From the NCBI RefSeq assembly GCF_014773365.1, contig NZ_JACWUN010000003.1, positions 1 through 64,000 on the forward strand: 64,000 bases of DNA. The letters run 5' to 3'. The translations under genes were made by a program, and so were the position numbers. Of the stretch, positions 53,278-63,215 are shown one piece after another. The notes under the pieces are model-generated. The model was not told where the DNA came from. It was given only the letters and a program-made list of their open reading frames with translations, and searched no databases. Each line of letters opens with the position of its first letter. Position 1 is the stretch's first letter. The DNA is from Pelovirga terrestris (lineage in GTDB: Bacteria; Desulfobacterota; Desulfuromonadia; Desulfuromonadales; Geopsychrobacteraceae).

Positions 53278-54354
53278 CTACGCTGGCATATTGGGGATTT
53301 TTGTCGTTTCCCCTTTATAGTTGCGCAACGTATACTCTTTGTCGTTTTTGTCGACAATGTAGTAATCAGGCATCAGCGGAATCTTGCCGATATTGGTGGC
53401 CAGCACGTACATGGGCTGAGCCAGACCGGTGGTATGACCCCGCAGAGCATCCCGAATCAATTCCGCACCCTTTTCCACCGGGGTGCGGAAATGATCGATT
53501 CCCGGTGCCGGCTCGCAGTAGAAAACGTAGTAGGGGCGGATGCGGGTGCGCAGCAGCTTCTGGTGCAGCTCCCGAAACGTCGGCACATCATCGTTGATCC
53601 CTTTGAGCAGCACCGCCTGATTGCCGACGTTGATCCCGCAGCTGAGCAGCTCAAAAACAGCGCGCTCGGTTTCTGCGGTAATCTCCTTGGGGTGGTTACA
53701 CTGGGTATTGATCCAAACCGGCACCTTGTGAAAACCGCCGATGGCTTTTTTTAGACCCTCGGTAATCCGCTGCGGCAAAACGATCGGCAAACGTGAGCCG
53801 ATACGAATCATCTCGACGTGAGGGATCTCACGCAGAGCGCCAATCAGATAGCTCAGTTTTTCATCGGACAGCAGCAACGGATCGCCACCAGTCACCAGGA
53901 CATCACGAATTTCCGGGTGCTCACGAATCCACTCCAGACCCTCCTCAACGTCAAACCGCAGTTTCAGGTCCTGATCGACCACCAGTTCTTTACGGAAACA
54001 GTGCCGGCAATAGATCCCGCACACTTCCGTCACGGTAAAGGCGATACGATCCTTGTATTGACGGGCGATACTGTCGGGACGCACCTCATCAGTGGCACGA
54101 TTTTCTTTCCACATCAGGTAATCCTTCATACCGAATTCGTTGACCTGTTCCTTCATGGAAGGGATCACCTGCATACGAATCGGACATGTGGGATCATCTT
54201 TATCCATCAAGGACGCGAAATAAGGAGTCGTACCCCAGCGCGTTTTAAGAGTCGTAATGGCGTGGCGTTCATCATCGCTCACATCGATATACTGTTCCAG
54301 TTGTTCCAGGGTTCTTACTTCGTTACGAACTTGCTCCATCCATGTTTCTGCCAT
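53278..54354 (-). CDS. KamA-family radical SAM enzyme (lysine 2,3-aminomutase-like)
   Basis: A 358-residue radical SAM protein with PLP-type KamA architecture: the Fe-S motif EVCGIYCRHCFRKEL (C-x3-C-x2-C), VLVTGGDPLLLSDE, RIGSRLPIVLPQRI, WINTQCNHPKEIT and FELLSCGINVGNQAVLLKGIND. Known members make beta-lysine from lysine (catabolism or the osmolyte N-acetyl-beta-lysine) or act on EF-P (EpmB). No ablB acetyltransferase or efp is adjacent. A GntR regulator lies directly upstream on the same strand, and a GGTCAC-6-GTGACC palindrome lies between them. Confidence 0.86.
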   Translation of the reverse strand: MAETWMEQVRNEVRTLEQLEQYIDVSDDERHAITTLKTRWGTTPYFASLMDKDDPTCPIRMQVIPSMKEQVNEFGMKDYLMWKENRATDEVRPDSIARQYKDRIAFTVTEVCGIYCRHCFRKELVVDQDLKLRFDVEEGLEWIREHPEIRDVLVTGGDPLLLSDEKLSYLIGALREIPHVEMIRIGSRLPIVLPQRITEGLKKAIGGFHKVPVWINTQCNHPKEITAETERAVFELLSCGINVGNQAVLLKGINDDVPTFRELHQKLLRTRIRPYYVFYCEPAPGIDHFRTPVEKGAELIRDALRGHTTGLAQPMYVLATNIGKIPLMPDYYIVDKNDKEYTLRNYKGETTKIPNMPA

Positions 54355-54368
54355 GTGTTCATCCTCCA

Positions 54369-54386
54369 GGTCACCTCATTGTGACC
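54369..54386 (-). promoter_or_regulatory. Inverted repeat in the KamA leader
   Basis: GGTCAC (54369-54374) and GTGACC (54381-54386), 6-nt spacer, 15 nt upstream of the KamA start. Possible operator or leader structure. Confidence 0.45.
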
Positions 54387-54435
54387 ACTGTTAGGGGTTA
54401 ATAAACAACCTTACGCAGTTCCCTACTGTTGTTAC

Positions 54436-55101
54436 TCAAATGACTGTGACCGAATTGAGCGCCTGTACCGCAACAATTTTAGAACCGGTCTCGACATAAT
54501 GAGCGCGGACAACCTGCTCAATCCGTGTCTTGTCCTGCGCTTTGATGCTGGTAACGATAGCACGGTGACGTTGTTCAATTTCATCGGGCCGATAAAGCAT
54601 TCCCCAGTGTTTGTAAAACAGAACGTGAAGTTTCATACTCAGGCGGCTGGAATATTCCAGCAGCTGCTGATTATCACTGCGGGCAACCAGAAAATCATGG
54701 AACTCACCACCGATATCAACAACCTGTTTATGCTCACCATCTCTGGCTGCCTGCCCCATATCATCAACTAAACGATCAAGGCGTTCCAGCTCCTGGCGGG
54801 TAAAGTGTTCGCTGGCCGACATCACAGCATACCCCTCAAGAACCCCCCTGGTGGTATAGCTGTCGATAATCTGCTTGGGGGTCATCACCGGAAGAAAATT
54901 ACCGATCTGGGGCTTGTAGTCGATCAGTCCGAGGGTCATTAGTTCTTTCAATGCCTCACGGATAGGGGCACGACTGATACCCATCTCCAGCGCCAGCAAA
55001 CTCTCCTTGAGACGATCACCCGGCTTGAGTTGATCAGCAAGGAGCATCTGATAAATATGATCGATCACCTGATCCTTGTAGGTTTTTTTAACAATCACCA
55101 T
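54436..55101 (-). CDS. GntR-family regulator (FCD/FadR type)
   Basis: A 221-residue transcription factor: N-terminal winged helix (VIDHIYQMLLADQLKPGDRLKE, MGISRAPIREALKELMTLGLI), C-terminal FCD helical ligand-binding domain (about 95-215; TRGVLEGYAVMSASEHF, DIGGEFHDFLVARSDN, HRAIVTSIKAQD with His/Asp residues that bind a metal). It probably senses an organic acid or amino acid and controls itself and the KamA-type gene downstream. ATG 55101 is chosen for GGAGGTG just upstream. A palindrome overlaps its own promoter. Confidence 0.88.
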   Translation of the reverse strand: MVIVKKTYKDQVIDHIYQMLLADQLKPGDRLKESLLALEMGISRAPIREALKELMTLGLIDYKPQIGNFLPVMTPKQIIDSYTTRGVLEGYAVMSASEHFTRQELERLDRLVDDMGQAARDGEHKQVVDIGGEFHDFLVARSDNQQLLEYSSRLSMKLHVLFYKHWGMLYRPDEIEQRHRAIVTSIKAQDKTRIEQVVRAHYVETGSKIVAVQALNSVTVI

Positions 55102-55117
55102 AACACCTCCGTCGTCG

Positions 55118-55153
55118 AATGTCGACATTAGACACATGCCCAGTTAATGTCAA
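55118..55153 (-). promoter_or_regulatory. gntR promoter with overlapping palindrome
   Basis: On the minus strand TTGACA (55153-55148), a 17-nt spacer and TAATGT (55130-55125). The 12-bp perfect palindrome AATGTCGACATT (55118-55129) covers the -10. TGTCGACA cores are typical operators of FCD-type GntR proteins, so this is probably autorepression. Confidence 0.7.
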
Positions 55154-55178
55154 GTCTTGTATTATGTTAGTTTTGAGA

Positions 55179-55868
55179 TCACTCAGGAGAAAATAAACTG
55201 ACCAACGGGCCGTAAGGGGGTACGGACGCCTGGTGCAGGTGGCTGGCGAACTGTTTGCGGGAAATCTCGCAGGCGCCAAAACTCAGGAGATGATCGGTGG
55301 TCTGCTGGCAATCAATCAATTCAAATTGACGCCGGCGCAGGTGTTCCACCAGATGACAGAGAACAATCTTTGAGGTGTTATCTTTGCGACTGAACATCGA
55401 TTCACCAAAAAAACAACGACCGATGCAGATCCCGTAGAGTCCGCCAACCAGGTTCTCCCCTTCCCAGCATTCCACCGAATGGGCAAAACCGAGCTGATGT
55501 AAACGCTGATAGGCGTTTTTCATCTCGTTGGTAATCCAGGTGCCATGGCCGCCCGGCCCGGCCCGCAGACGCCGACACCAATAGATCACCGCAGCAAAAT
55601 TTTCGTTAAAACTCAAGCGATAGGGATGCTTGCGCAGCACACGCCGCAGGGAGCGAGAGATGTGAAATTGGTCGGGAAAAAGGACACAGCGCGGATCAGG
55701 AGACCACCAGAGGATCGGCTCTCCCGGGTTGTACCAGGGGAAAACCCCCAGACTGTAAGCCAGCAGCAAGCGCTCGGCAGAAAGGTCGCCGCCAATAGCC
55801 AGCAACCCTGACTCATGGGCACGATCCACAGGCGGAAACCAGAGCTCGCGATCAAGCAGTACCGGCAT
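55179..55868 (-). CDS. aat: Leucyl/phenylalanyl-tRNA-protein transferase
   Basis: A 229-residue enzyme that adds Leu or Phe to N-terminal Lys/Arg of proteins, marking them for ClpS-ClpAP. Family marks: FPPVDRAHESGLLAIGGDL, FPWYNPGEPILWWSPDPR, GTWITNEMKNAY, SVECWEGENLVGGLYG, FFGESMFS, and IDCQQTTDHLLSFGA. It follows clpA by 8 nt on the same strand, so the N-end-rule writer and reader are genetically linked. Intact. Confidence 0.96.
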   Translation of the reverse strand: MPVLLDRELWFPPVDRAHESGLLAIGGDLSAERLLLAYSLGVFPWYNPGEPILWWSPDPRCVLFPDQFHISRSLRRVLRKHPYRLSFNENFAAVIYWCRRLRAGPGGHGTWITNEMKNAYQRLHQLGFAHSVECWEGENLVGGLYGICIGRCFFGESMFSRKDNTSKIVLCHLVEHLRRRQFELIDCQQTTDHLLSFGACEISRKQFASHLHQASVPPYGPLVSLFSPE

Positions 55869-55876
55869 GAAAACGG

Positions 55877-58123
55877 TCAGTGAAAACTGAAGGTAAAGGT
55901 ACCTCCACGGATACCAACCCGCGCTTCACCACCCTGTTTCAACTCACCAAACAGAATTTTTCCGGCTAACGGGTCGCTCAGCTCTGATTGAATCAGGCGT
56001 GCCAGAGGGCGAGCACCAAAGAAGGGATCATAGCCTTGCTTGGCCAGTGCCTTTCGGGCTGCCGGGGAGACCTTCAAGTGCACTTCTCTTTCCGCCAGTT
56101 GCGCAGACAACTCGACCAGGAATTTATCAACAACCTGGAGCATCACAGTCTGATCGAGTGGTGAAAAATGGATAACAGCATCCAGACGGTTACGGAACTC
56201 CGGGGTAAAGGCTTTTTCCAGAGCAGCTTTGGGAGCCGCGGTAGAGCGATCACCAAAGCCAATGGGGACAACATTCATCTGGCGACTGCCAACATTGCTG
56301 GTCATAATCAGAATTACGTTACGAAAATCGGTTTCTTTGCCGTTGTTGTCGGTCAGGGTGCCGTGATCCATGACCTGCAGCAAGATATTGAATAGATCCG
56401 GATGGGCCTTTTCGATTTCATCGAGAAGCAGTACCGACCAGGGATTTTTGCCAACAGACTCGGTCAGCAGACCACCTTGATCGAAGCCGACATAACCGGG
56501 AGGAGCACCGATGAGTCGAGCGACCGAATGCTTCTCCATATATTCACTCATGTCAAAGCGTAAGAACTTAACCCCTAGTTGACTCGCCAACTGCTTGGCA
56601 ACTTCGGTTTTACCCACGCCGGTGGGGCCGGTAAAGAGCAGGGATCCAACCGGCTTTTCCGGATGACCGAGGCCGGCACGGGACCGATGAATCGCTCGCA
56701 CCAACGAATCAATCGCAGGATCCTGACCGAATACTACCCGCTTGAGATCGCGCTCCAGATGACGCAGACGCTGACGGTCGCTGCCACTGATCGATTTGAT
56801 CGGCACCCGCGCCATCCGCGCCACCACCCGCTCAATCTCGTCAACGCCGACAGGACGATCGGGAGAACCGTCGAGACGGTGTTGGGCCCCAGCCTCGTCA
56901 ATAACATCGATGGCCTTATCGGGCAGATGACGTTGAGGAAGATGCTTGACCGCCAGTTTGACCGCCGATTCAAGGGCCTCATCGGAATAACTGACCTTAT
57001 GATACCCTTCGTAGTGGGAACGCAGACCACGCAGAATAGCAATAGTTTCTTCACTGCTTGGTTCATGCAAGTCAATTTTCTGAAAACGCCGTGACAGGGC
57101 ACGATCCTTGCTGAACAGATTACGGTATTCCTCGTAGGTGGTTGAACCGATGCAGCGCAGTTCGCCGTTGCCCAGCGCAGGTTTCAGAATATTGGACGCA
57201 TCAAGGGAACCGCCACTGGTCGCGCCGGCACCGACAATCGTATGAATTTCATCAATAAACAGAATCGCCCGCTCGCGCTTCTGCAAGGCACCAACAACCG
57301 CCTTGAGACGTTCCTCAAAATCACCCCGGAATTTGGTGCCGGCCAACAAGGCACCCATATCGAGGGTGAAGATCTCACTGTCTTTCAGGAGTTCCGGCAC
57401 CTCGCCCTGTGAGACCCGCAAGGCCAGACCTTCTACCATGGCGGTTTTACCGACCCCCGGCTCGCCAACAAACAGGGGGTTGTTCTTACGCCTCCGACAC
57501 AGCACCAGTATCGCCCGCTCGAGCTCTTCGCCACGACCGATGAGCGGGTCAATCTTCCCCTGGCGGGCACGTTGAATCAGGTTGATGGTAAAGGCCTCAA
57601 GGGGATCGACCGGCTTTTGTTTCGGCTTTGCCCGTTCCGAAGGAGGCCCTTCTACCGGACGCTCACCCGGTTTGGGATTACTGGTCGCACTGGCCCGTCC
57701 ATGGGAGATATGATCGAGCAGATCAACCCGCTCAATCCCCTGATTCTGGAGGAAAAAACAGGCGTGGGAATTCTCCTCTTCAAGGATCGCCGCCAGCAGG
57801 TCACCCACGCCAACTTCGGTCTGACGGGCGGATTGCATGTGCATCACGGTACGCTGCAGCATCCGTTGCAGCGCCAGGGTCTGGCGCGGCACATCTTCAT
57901 CTTCAACCCCCTCGGCCAAGTGCTCAAGGTGGGCATCAAAAAAATGCTCCAGCTGGTGTTTGAGCTCATCTGTATCGCCACCGCAGGCAAGCAATATCTG
58001 CTGCCCCGCTTCTTCAAACAGCAGGGCATAGAGTACGTGTTCGGTGGTAAGATACTCATGGCGACGGCGCTGAGCTTCACGCACCGCAAGAGTAAAAGCG
58101 ATCTGGACATCCTGACTGAACAT
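55877..58123 (-). CDS. clpA: ClpA ATPase subunit of ClpAP
   Basis: A 748-residue AAA+ unfoldase. N-domain ([16 protein letters not shown], about 1-145), linker, D1 with Walker [10 protein letters not shown] and Walker [10 protein letters not shown]2 with [20 protein letters not shown] and the sensor ILIMTSNVG, and the ClpP-binding loop region ([10 protein letters not shown]-type IGF). Feeds N-end-rule and SsrA-tagged proteins to ClpP. Located between clpS and aat. Intact. Confidence 0.97.
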   Translation of the reverse strand: MFSQDVQIAFTLAVREAQRRRHEYLTTEHVLYALLFEEAGQQILLACGGDTDELKHQLEHFFDAHLEHLAEGVEDEDVPRQTLALQRMLQRTVMHMQSARQTEVGVGDLLAAILEEENSHACFFLQNQGIERVDLLDHISHGRASATSNPKPGERPVEGPPSERAKPKQKPVDPLEAFTINLIQRARQGKIDPLIGRGEELERAILVLCRRRKNNPLFVGEPGVGKTAMVEGLALRVSQGEVPELLKDSEIFTLDMGALLAGTKFRGDFEERLKAVVGALQKRERAILFIDEIHTIVGAGATSGGSLDASNILKPALGNGELRCIGSTTYEEYRNLFSKDRALSRRFQKIDLHEPSSEETIAILRGLRSHYEGYHKVSYSDEALESAVKLAVKHLPQRHLPDKAIDVIDEAGAQHRLDGSPDRPVGVDEIERVVARMARVPIKSISGSDRQRLRHLERDLKRVVFGQDPAIDSLVRAIHRSRAGLGHPEKPVGSLLFTGPTGVGKTEVAKQLASQLGVKFLRFDMSEYMEKHSVARLIGAPPGYVGFDQGGLLTESVGKNPWSVLLLDEIEKAHPDLFNILLQVMDHGTLTDNNGKETDFRNVILIMTSNVGSRQMNVVPIGFGDRSTAAPKAALEKAFTPEFRNRLDAVIHFSPLDQTVMLQVVDKFLVELSAQLAEREVHLKVSPAARKALAKQGYDPFFGARPLARLIQSELSDPLAGKILFGELKQGGEARVGIRGGTFTFSFH

Positions 58124-58250
58124 AATACCTGCCGTTTCTAAGCTCGCTGCTTTAGCAAAAAGTAAAACATCTTAAGGGTACATCTTTAAGCGTATCTGTT
58201 CAGCACCGGATCGGGAATCCTGTGGCAAGGATAGAGCTGAATCGTCACCT

Positions 58251-58571
58251 TTAAGCTTCTTCGAGGGAACAGCGTAGTGGAAATCCGGCTTTACGCGCTT
58301 TTAACCGCGCCCGGTCAACCTTGCTTTCCGCAATCGAATAAGGAAAGGTTCCACAGTAGCCCACCCCTTGAAAATGAATAGTCAGCATAATCTTTTCCGC
58401 CTCGGTAGCTGACTTGTTAAACACCTCCTGCAACACGTCGATGACAAATTCCATCGTGGTGTAGTCATCATTGTGCATCAGCACTTTAAACAACGACGGA
58501 GTCTGTGTTTTTTTCTCGGTGGCTACCCGACTCCCGATTTTGTTGCTGGTGTTGGTATCTGCGTTTTCCAT
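58251..58571 (-). CDS. clpS: ClpS adaptor protein
   Basis: A 106-residue N-recognin. Core motif LFKVLMHNDDYTTMEFVIDVLQEVF (Asn-Asp pair that binds the alpha-amino group), then HFQGVGYCGTFPYSIAESK with the C-terminal ALRC-like end (FPLRCSLEEA). It selects proteins with Leu/Phe/Tyr/Trp at the N-terminus for ClpA. ATG 58571 gives the usual length. It lies 127 nt upstream of clpA. Confidence 0.95.
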   Translation of the reverse strand: MENADTNTSNKIGSRVATEKKTQTPSLFKVLMHNDDYTTMEFVIDVLQEVFNKSATEAEKIMLTIHFQGVGYCGTFPYSIAESKVDRARLKARKAGFPLRCSLEEA

Positions 58572-58750
58572 GGTCTTTGATTCATTCCTGCGCTGAATAT
58601 TTTGGTCTATCCTAACATAAAACCATTGCCCCAAACAATCGGGCACAGGTTGAAGAAATCAGCCGATATACAAGTTTCTTGTGGATTGGGTTACCCATTT
58701 GCTATTTTACCATCTTCACCGTTGCCATTGTTGTTACCAAGGAGTTTTTT

Positions 58751-60100
58751 GTGTCAATAATCCAAAGTCCGGAAGCACTGATTGTCCTGATTTTTCTTGC
58801 CGGTCTTTTGTGCGGGGGGCTGCTGGGAGTGACACTGACTCTGAGGCGTAGTCAACAACGTCTGACCGATGAGCGTCAGGCCCGGGGAGAAGCACTGCAA
58901 CGCCTGGCGCGGCTTGAAGCACAACTGGAAGCGGAGAAGAACAGTACGCTGGAGAAGCTGGATCTGCTGGAAGAGATCCGTCAACGCTCAGAGAAAAACT
59001 TCCAACATCTATCGAGCCAGGCCCTCGCCGCTAACAACCGTAACTTCCTGGATCTGGCTAAAGCAACCCTGGAGCAACACCAGGGTCAGGCCCGCCAGGA
59101 ACTGGAACAGCGTCAGAGCGCGATCGACCAACTGGTGCAACCGTTAAAGGAAGCATTGACCCAGGTTAATGGCAAAATCGCCCAACTGGAGCAAGCCCGC
59201 AGCGGTGCCTATGCCCGCCTGGATGAACAGGTCAAATCCCTGCTCGGCAGTCAGCTCAAACTCGAAGAGGAAACCGGCAACCTGGTAAAAGCCCTGCGCA
59301 CCCCCACCGTACGCGGCCGCTGGGGGGAAATTCAGCTGCGCAAGGTCGTCGAAATGGCAGGAATGCTGGATTATTGTGACTTTGTGGAGCAGGAATCTTC
59401 CGCTGACGGGCGGGCACGCCCGGACATGATTGTCCGACTCCCCAATAGCCGAAATATCGTTATCGATGCTAAAGCACCACTGATGGCCTATCTTGAGGCG
59501 ATTGAAGCTAACGATGAAAAAACGCAAGCCCAGGCCATGAACCACCATGCCCGGCATATCCGTAACCACATTATTAAGCTCTCGGGCAAACAATACTGGG
59601 ATCAGTTTCAGCCGACTCCCGAGTTCGTTGTCCTGTTCCTGCCCGGCGAATCCTTTTTTTCAGCGGCCTTGAGCGTCGATCCCGCCCTGATTGAAGCAGG
59701 CGTTGAGCGCAAAGTGCTACTGGCCACCCCGACCACCCTAATTGCCCTGCTGCGCTCGGTTGCGTACGGCTGGCGCGAAGACAAACTGACCGCCAATGCC
59801 CTGGCTATCAGCCGTCTGGGACAGGAAATCCACGAGCGGCTGGCGACCATGCACCAGCATTTTGAGCAAATGGGCAAAAGTCTGGATAAAGCCGTCGACA
59901 GCTACAATAAAGGGATGGCCTCGCTGGACAGCAGAGTACTGGTTACCGCGAGAAAATTTACCGAATTAGGTGCGGCAAGCAGCAAAGAAATAAACGGAGC
60001 GATAGCAGTTGAAAAACGCACCAGAACCCCACTGATGGCGGAAGAGGATGAGGAATATCAACCTGAAAGTCCCGGCACCTCACCAGAAAACGGCGATTAA
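58751..60100 (+). CDS. rmuC: RmuC family protein
   Basis: A 449-residue protein: an N-terminal membrane helix (ALIVLIFLAGLLCGGLLGV), a long coiled coil (about 35-170), then the endonuclease-like RmuC domain (TVRGRWGEIQLRKVVEMAGM, DFVEQ, RPDMIVRLPNSRNIVIDAKAP, FVVLFLPGESFFSAAL, TPTTLIALLRSVAYGW). Reported to limit recombination at inverted repeats. I use GTG 58751 because AAGGAG lies just before it; a TTG at 58679 would add 24 residues. Overlaps uppP by 21 nt, tail to tail. Confidence 0.92.
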   Translation: MSIIQSPEALIVLIFLAGLLCGGLLGVTLTLRRSQQRLTDERQARGEALQRLARLEAQLEAEKNSTLEKLDLLEEIRQRSEKNFQHLSSQALAANNRNFLDLAKATLEQHQGQARQELEQRQSAIDQLVQPLKEALTQVNGKIAQLEQARSGAYARLDEQVKSLLGSQLKLEEETGNLVKALRTPTVRGRWGEIQLRKVVEMAGMLDYCDFVEQESSADGRARPDMIVRLPNSRNIVIDAKAPLMAYLEAIEANDEKTQAQAMNHHARHIRNHIIKLSGKQYWDQFQPTPEFVVLFLPGESFFSAALSVDPALIEAGVERKVLLATPTTLIALLRSVAYGWREDKLTANALAISRLGQEIHERLATMHQHFEQMGKSLDKAVDSYNKGMASLDSRVLVTARKFTELGAASSKEINGAIAVEKRTRTPLMAEEDEEYQPESPGTSPENGD

Positions 60101-60877
60101 AATCACCCCGAGGACAACACGATAGATGACAAAGGGCTGCATGCCGATACGGCGGATAAACGCCATAAAGTAGTGAATACACGCAAAGGCGCTGACAGCC
60201 GACAACAGCACCCCGAGGAGAAGAGCGTTCCAATCGGGAGTTGCGGCAGAACGGAACAGATCCACAAGTTGCAACCCGCCGGCGAGAAAGATCACCGGAA
60301 TTGACAGCAGAAACGAGAAACGCGCGGCCGCCTCACGATTCAAGCCGAGCAACAAAGCGGCGGTGATGGTAATTCCCGAGCGCGATGTTCCGGGAAATAA
60401 AGCCAGGGCCTGGGCGCAGCCAATCAACAGCATCCCCAGCCAGGTTAAACGGTAGACATCGAACTCGCCGCGACGGCGCCAGTCGGCCCACCCCAACAAC
60501 AAACCGAACGCAATCAAGCCGACAGCAATCAGCAGCGGCGAACGCAGGTGGACCCCGATAAACCCCTTTAAGGTGATCCCCGCCAGCCCCACCGGGATCG
60601 TCGCCAGCAACACCCCCCAGGCCAGCCGTGCTGCGGGGGTCACCGTTCCGGTCACCAGGGAGCGGCTCCACTCTGTCGCCATCTGCATCAGATCATGGCG
60701 GAAGTAGATCACCACGGCCAGCAGAGTGCCGGCATGGACAGCAATATCAAAGCCCAACCCCTGATCTTGCCAGGGAGTCAACACCGGCACCAGAATCAGG
60801 TGGGCTGAACTGGAAACAGGGAGAAATTCGGTGACCCCCTGCAATACAGCAAGAACAATAATCTGAAGAATATCCAC
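60080..60877 (-). CDS. uppP: Undecaprenyl-diphosphate phosphatase UppP/BacA
   Basis: A 265-residue inner-membrane enzyme that recycles the undecaprenyl carrier for peptidoglycan. Catalytic motifs: LQGVTEFLPVSSSAH (E/QxxxE type) and ALFPGTSRSGITI (PGxSRSG). About eight membrane segments. Related to bacitracin resistance. Convergent overlap with rmuC. Intact. Confidence 0.96.
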   Translation of the reverse strand: MDILQIIVLAVLQGVTEFLPVSSSAHLILVPVLTPWQDQGLGFDIAVHAGTLLAVVIYFRHDLMQMATEWSRSLVTGTVTPAARLAWGVLLATIPVGLAGITLKGFIGVHLRSPLLIAVGLIAFGLLLGWADWRRRGEFDVYRLTWLGMLLIGCAQALALFPGTSRSGITITAALLLGLNREAAARFSFLLSIPVIFLAGGLQLVDLFRSAATPDWNALLLGVLLSAVSAFACIHYFMAFIRRIGMQPFVIYRVVLGVILIAVFW

Positions 60878-61025
60878 CGTTAGCCCTTCATGTCGCCGGT
60901 GTTAAAAATTGACACCGCTCTTCTATCCCTTGATCATCCCACTGTCAACAAAGTAACGCCGGCCAGACCTCATTGCAGCACTCAACATATTGCACAATCA
61001 TCAAATATCCTCTATGGTTTCAACT

Positions 61026-62171
61026 ATGAGTATCTATCTTGATTGTGCCTCGACCACCCCCGTTGAACCCGCTGTAGCACAGATCGTTCGACGGTTCACA
61101 GAAGAAGACTACGGCAACGCCGCCAGTCCCATCCACGACTACGGCTGCTTTGCGCGCATGGCAGTCGACCATGCCCGGGGCCAGATAGCTAAACTGGTCA
61201 AAACAAGACGCGATGATGTCATCCTCACCAGCGGCGCCACCGAAGCAAACAATCTGGCCCTTCTCGGTTTGCGTGAGTACGGCCTGAAAACTGGTCGGCG
61301 CCACCTGATCTGCAGTGCCATCGAACACAAAGCCGTGCTGGAACCGCTTGAAGCCCTGACCAAAACCGGTTTCGAGCTGACCGTGATCCCGGTCGGCAGC
61401 GACGGCCGCATTCTCATCGCCGCACTGCGCAAAGCCCTGCGCCCCGACACCCTGCTGGTGTCAACCATGCAGGTCAACAACGAAACCGGGATGATTCAGC
61501 CCTTGGCAGAGATTGCCGAGGTCTTGGCTGACCACTCGGCCTTCTGGCATGTCGATGCCGCCCAGGGGTTCGGTAAGGAACTTGACAGTATCACCCATCC
61601 GCGCATTGATCTGATCAGTATCAGCGGCCACAAGATTTACGGTCCGAAAGGGATTGGCGCCCTGATTACCCGCAAGCGCCATAGCGAACCGCCGCCGTTA
61701 AAACCCTTGATGTTTGGCGGCGACCAGGAACAGGGGTTGCGACCCGGCACCCTGCCGGTCGCTCTAATTGCCGGCCTGGGTGAAGCGGCCCGCTGTGCCC
61801 TGCGGGATCATAGCGAGCGGCTGGAAAAAGTCCGCCATATCCGCGCCCGGGCACTGAGCGCGCTGGCACCGCTGCTGCCGGTAATAAATGGGGATCCGGC
61901 ATACTGCTTGCCCCACGTTATCAACATCTCCCTGCCGGGCATCCCCTCCGTCACCGCCATTCGCGCCCTGGCAAAAGTCATCGCCATTTCCAGCACCTCC
62001 GCCTGCACCAGCCATCATACCGCCCCCAGTCACGTTCTCAATGCCATGGGGTGCAGTGAAGCAGAGTCCTCCTCGGCGCTGCGACTAAGCTGGTGTCACC
62101 TGACCGACGATGTAGATTGGGATACGGTAGTTACGACATTGAAGCAGTTACAATATCAAAATCCATTCTAA
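61026..62171 (+). CDS. Second cysteine desulfurase (IscS/DndA-like)
   Basis: A 381-residue class-V PLP enzyme. IYLDCASTTPVEP start, SGATEANNLALLG, EHKAVLEPLE, NNETGMIQP, HVDAAQGFGK, PLP Lys in SISGHKIYGPKG, and Cys in SSTSACTSHH followed by APSHVLNAMG. The SACTSHH loop and the S-H-V-L end recall DndA, but no dndBCDE genes are near. It could serve Fe-S assembly or tRNA thiolation. ATG 61026 is chosen at the family start. It is followed by a convergent rhodanese gene. Confidence 0.85.
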   Translation: MSIYLDCASTTPVEPAVAQIVRRFTEEDYGNAASPIHDYGCFARMAVDHARGQIAKLVKTRRDDVILTSGATEANNLALLGLREYGLKTGRRHLICSAIEHKAVLEPLEALTKTGFELTVIPVGSDGRILIAALRKALRPDTLLVSTMQVNNETGMIQPLAEIAEVLADHSAFWHVDAAQGFGKELDSITHPRIDLISISGHKIYGPKGIGALITRKRHSEPPPLKPLMFGGDQEQGLRPGTLPVALIAGLGEAARCALRDHSERLEKVRHIRARALSALAPLLPVINGDPAYCLPHVINISLPGIPSVTAIRALAKVIAISSTSACTSHHTAPSHVLNAMGCSEAESSSALRLSWCHLTDDVDWDTVVTTLKQLQYQNPF

Positions 62172-62203
62172 ACCACTCATCAATCGAGAAGAACCCATGG
62201 TGA

Positions 62204-62656
62204 CTATTGATTGGGATAAGGCTCAATCGGCAACCCACGCTTGAGCCAACCGGGTCCGGCGGAGCTGCCAACCATCCCTTCGCTGATGTTGTAAACCTGA
62301 CCGAAGCCACGCGCTACCAGCAAACGCTGAACCTGGGTTGTGCGATTGCCGGTGCGACAGATCAGCGCGATCGGCGCATCTGCGTCGCCATCAACCTGAT
62401 CAAGGATCTCACTGACAAAACCGTCCACGCCACCCGGATGCACCATATTGACCAGCTTCGCATTTCGGGGGACCCCGGTCTGACGCCACTCCTCCGGGGT
62501 ACGAATATCAATCAGGGTCACATCTCCGGCCGCTACAAGACGCTGCGCTTCGGGGGCCGTCAGTTCAAGATAATCAGCAGAACGGCTAGTCATCAGCACA
62601 TAAACACCTGCCCCGGTTAGTACGACCACCACCAGTATCCATAATTTCACCGTCAT
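62204..62656 (-). CDS. Membrane-anchored single-domain rhodanese
   Basis: A 150-residue protein: a membrane anchor (about 4-22: LWILVVVVLTGAGVYVL), then one rhodanese domain (TLIDIRTPEEWRQTGVP, active loop ICRTGNRTTQVQRLLVARGF, and the end VYNISEGMVG). It is oriented with the domain in the periplasm. Sulfur transfer or tellurite/cyanide-type detoxification are possible roles. It is 23 nt downstream of the cupin gene. Intact. Confidence 0.88.
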   Translation of the reverse strand: MTVKLWILVVVVLTGAGVYVLMTSRSADYLELTAPEAQRLVAAGDVTLIDIRTPEEWRQTGVPRNAKLVNMVHPGGVDGFVSEILDQVDGDADAPIALICRTGNRTTQVQRLLVARGFGQVYNISEGMVGSSAGPGWLKRGLPIEPYPNQ

Positions 62657-62679
62657 TTCTCCTTCTTTTTGCGGTTATT

Positions 62680-62979
62680 TCATATTTTCTGAAAATCATA
62701 TTTTCCCACTCCCTGGATCAACAGATAGCTGACCGGCTCAGTGCCTGCTGCGCTGACCCGATGCGGGCGCCCAACGCTGATTTCACAACGTTCACCCACG
62801 CTGAGGACTGTTGTTTCCTGTGGATCTGCAAGTTCGACTTTCATCTCCCCCTGAAGGCAATACATGGTATCAACCACCTGGGTATGAACGTGCCAGGGAA
62901 CCTCTGCTCCGACCTCAAGAAACATCTGACGGACGCTGACATCGTCAGTCCGGATAATGGTTTTGTCTTTATAAGCCAT
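62680..62979 (-). CDS. Small cupin protein
   Basis: A 99-residue single cupin barrel: PWHVHTQVVDTMYCLQGEMKVEL as metal-site motif 1 (two His) and RPHRVSAAG as motif 2. Metal binding is likely, the substrate unknown. It lies in line with the rhodanese gene; both may form one transcript. Confidence 0.85.
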   Translation of the reverse strand: MAYKDKTIIRTDDVSVRQMFLEVGAEVPWHVHTQVVDTMYCLQGEMKVELADPQETTVLSVGERCEISVGRPHRVSAAGTEPVSYLLIQGVGKYDFQKI

Positions 62980-63215
62980 TTGCCTCTTCCATTCTTAGGG
63001 AAGCCATTTTTACCATGCTACTATTCAACGACATAGGCACAGAGGCCACCCTTGGTACGATTTTGTGAACAAAACCCCGTGAACTATTTCTTCAGCAACA
63101 GAATAGCACCGCAGCCATACACCGATCTATTCCCACTTGTCGGGCAGTGGCAAGGGCCTGCTCACATGACATGCCAATGCCCTGATGTCGGTTTTTCGTC
63201 AAATATTGTAGCTGT

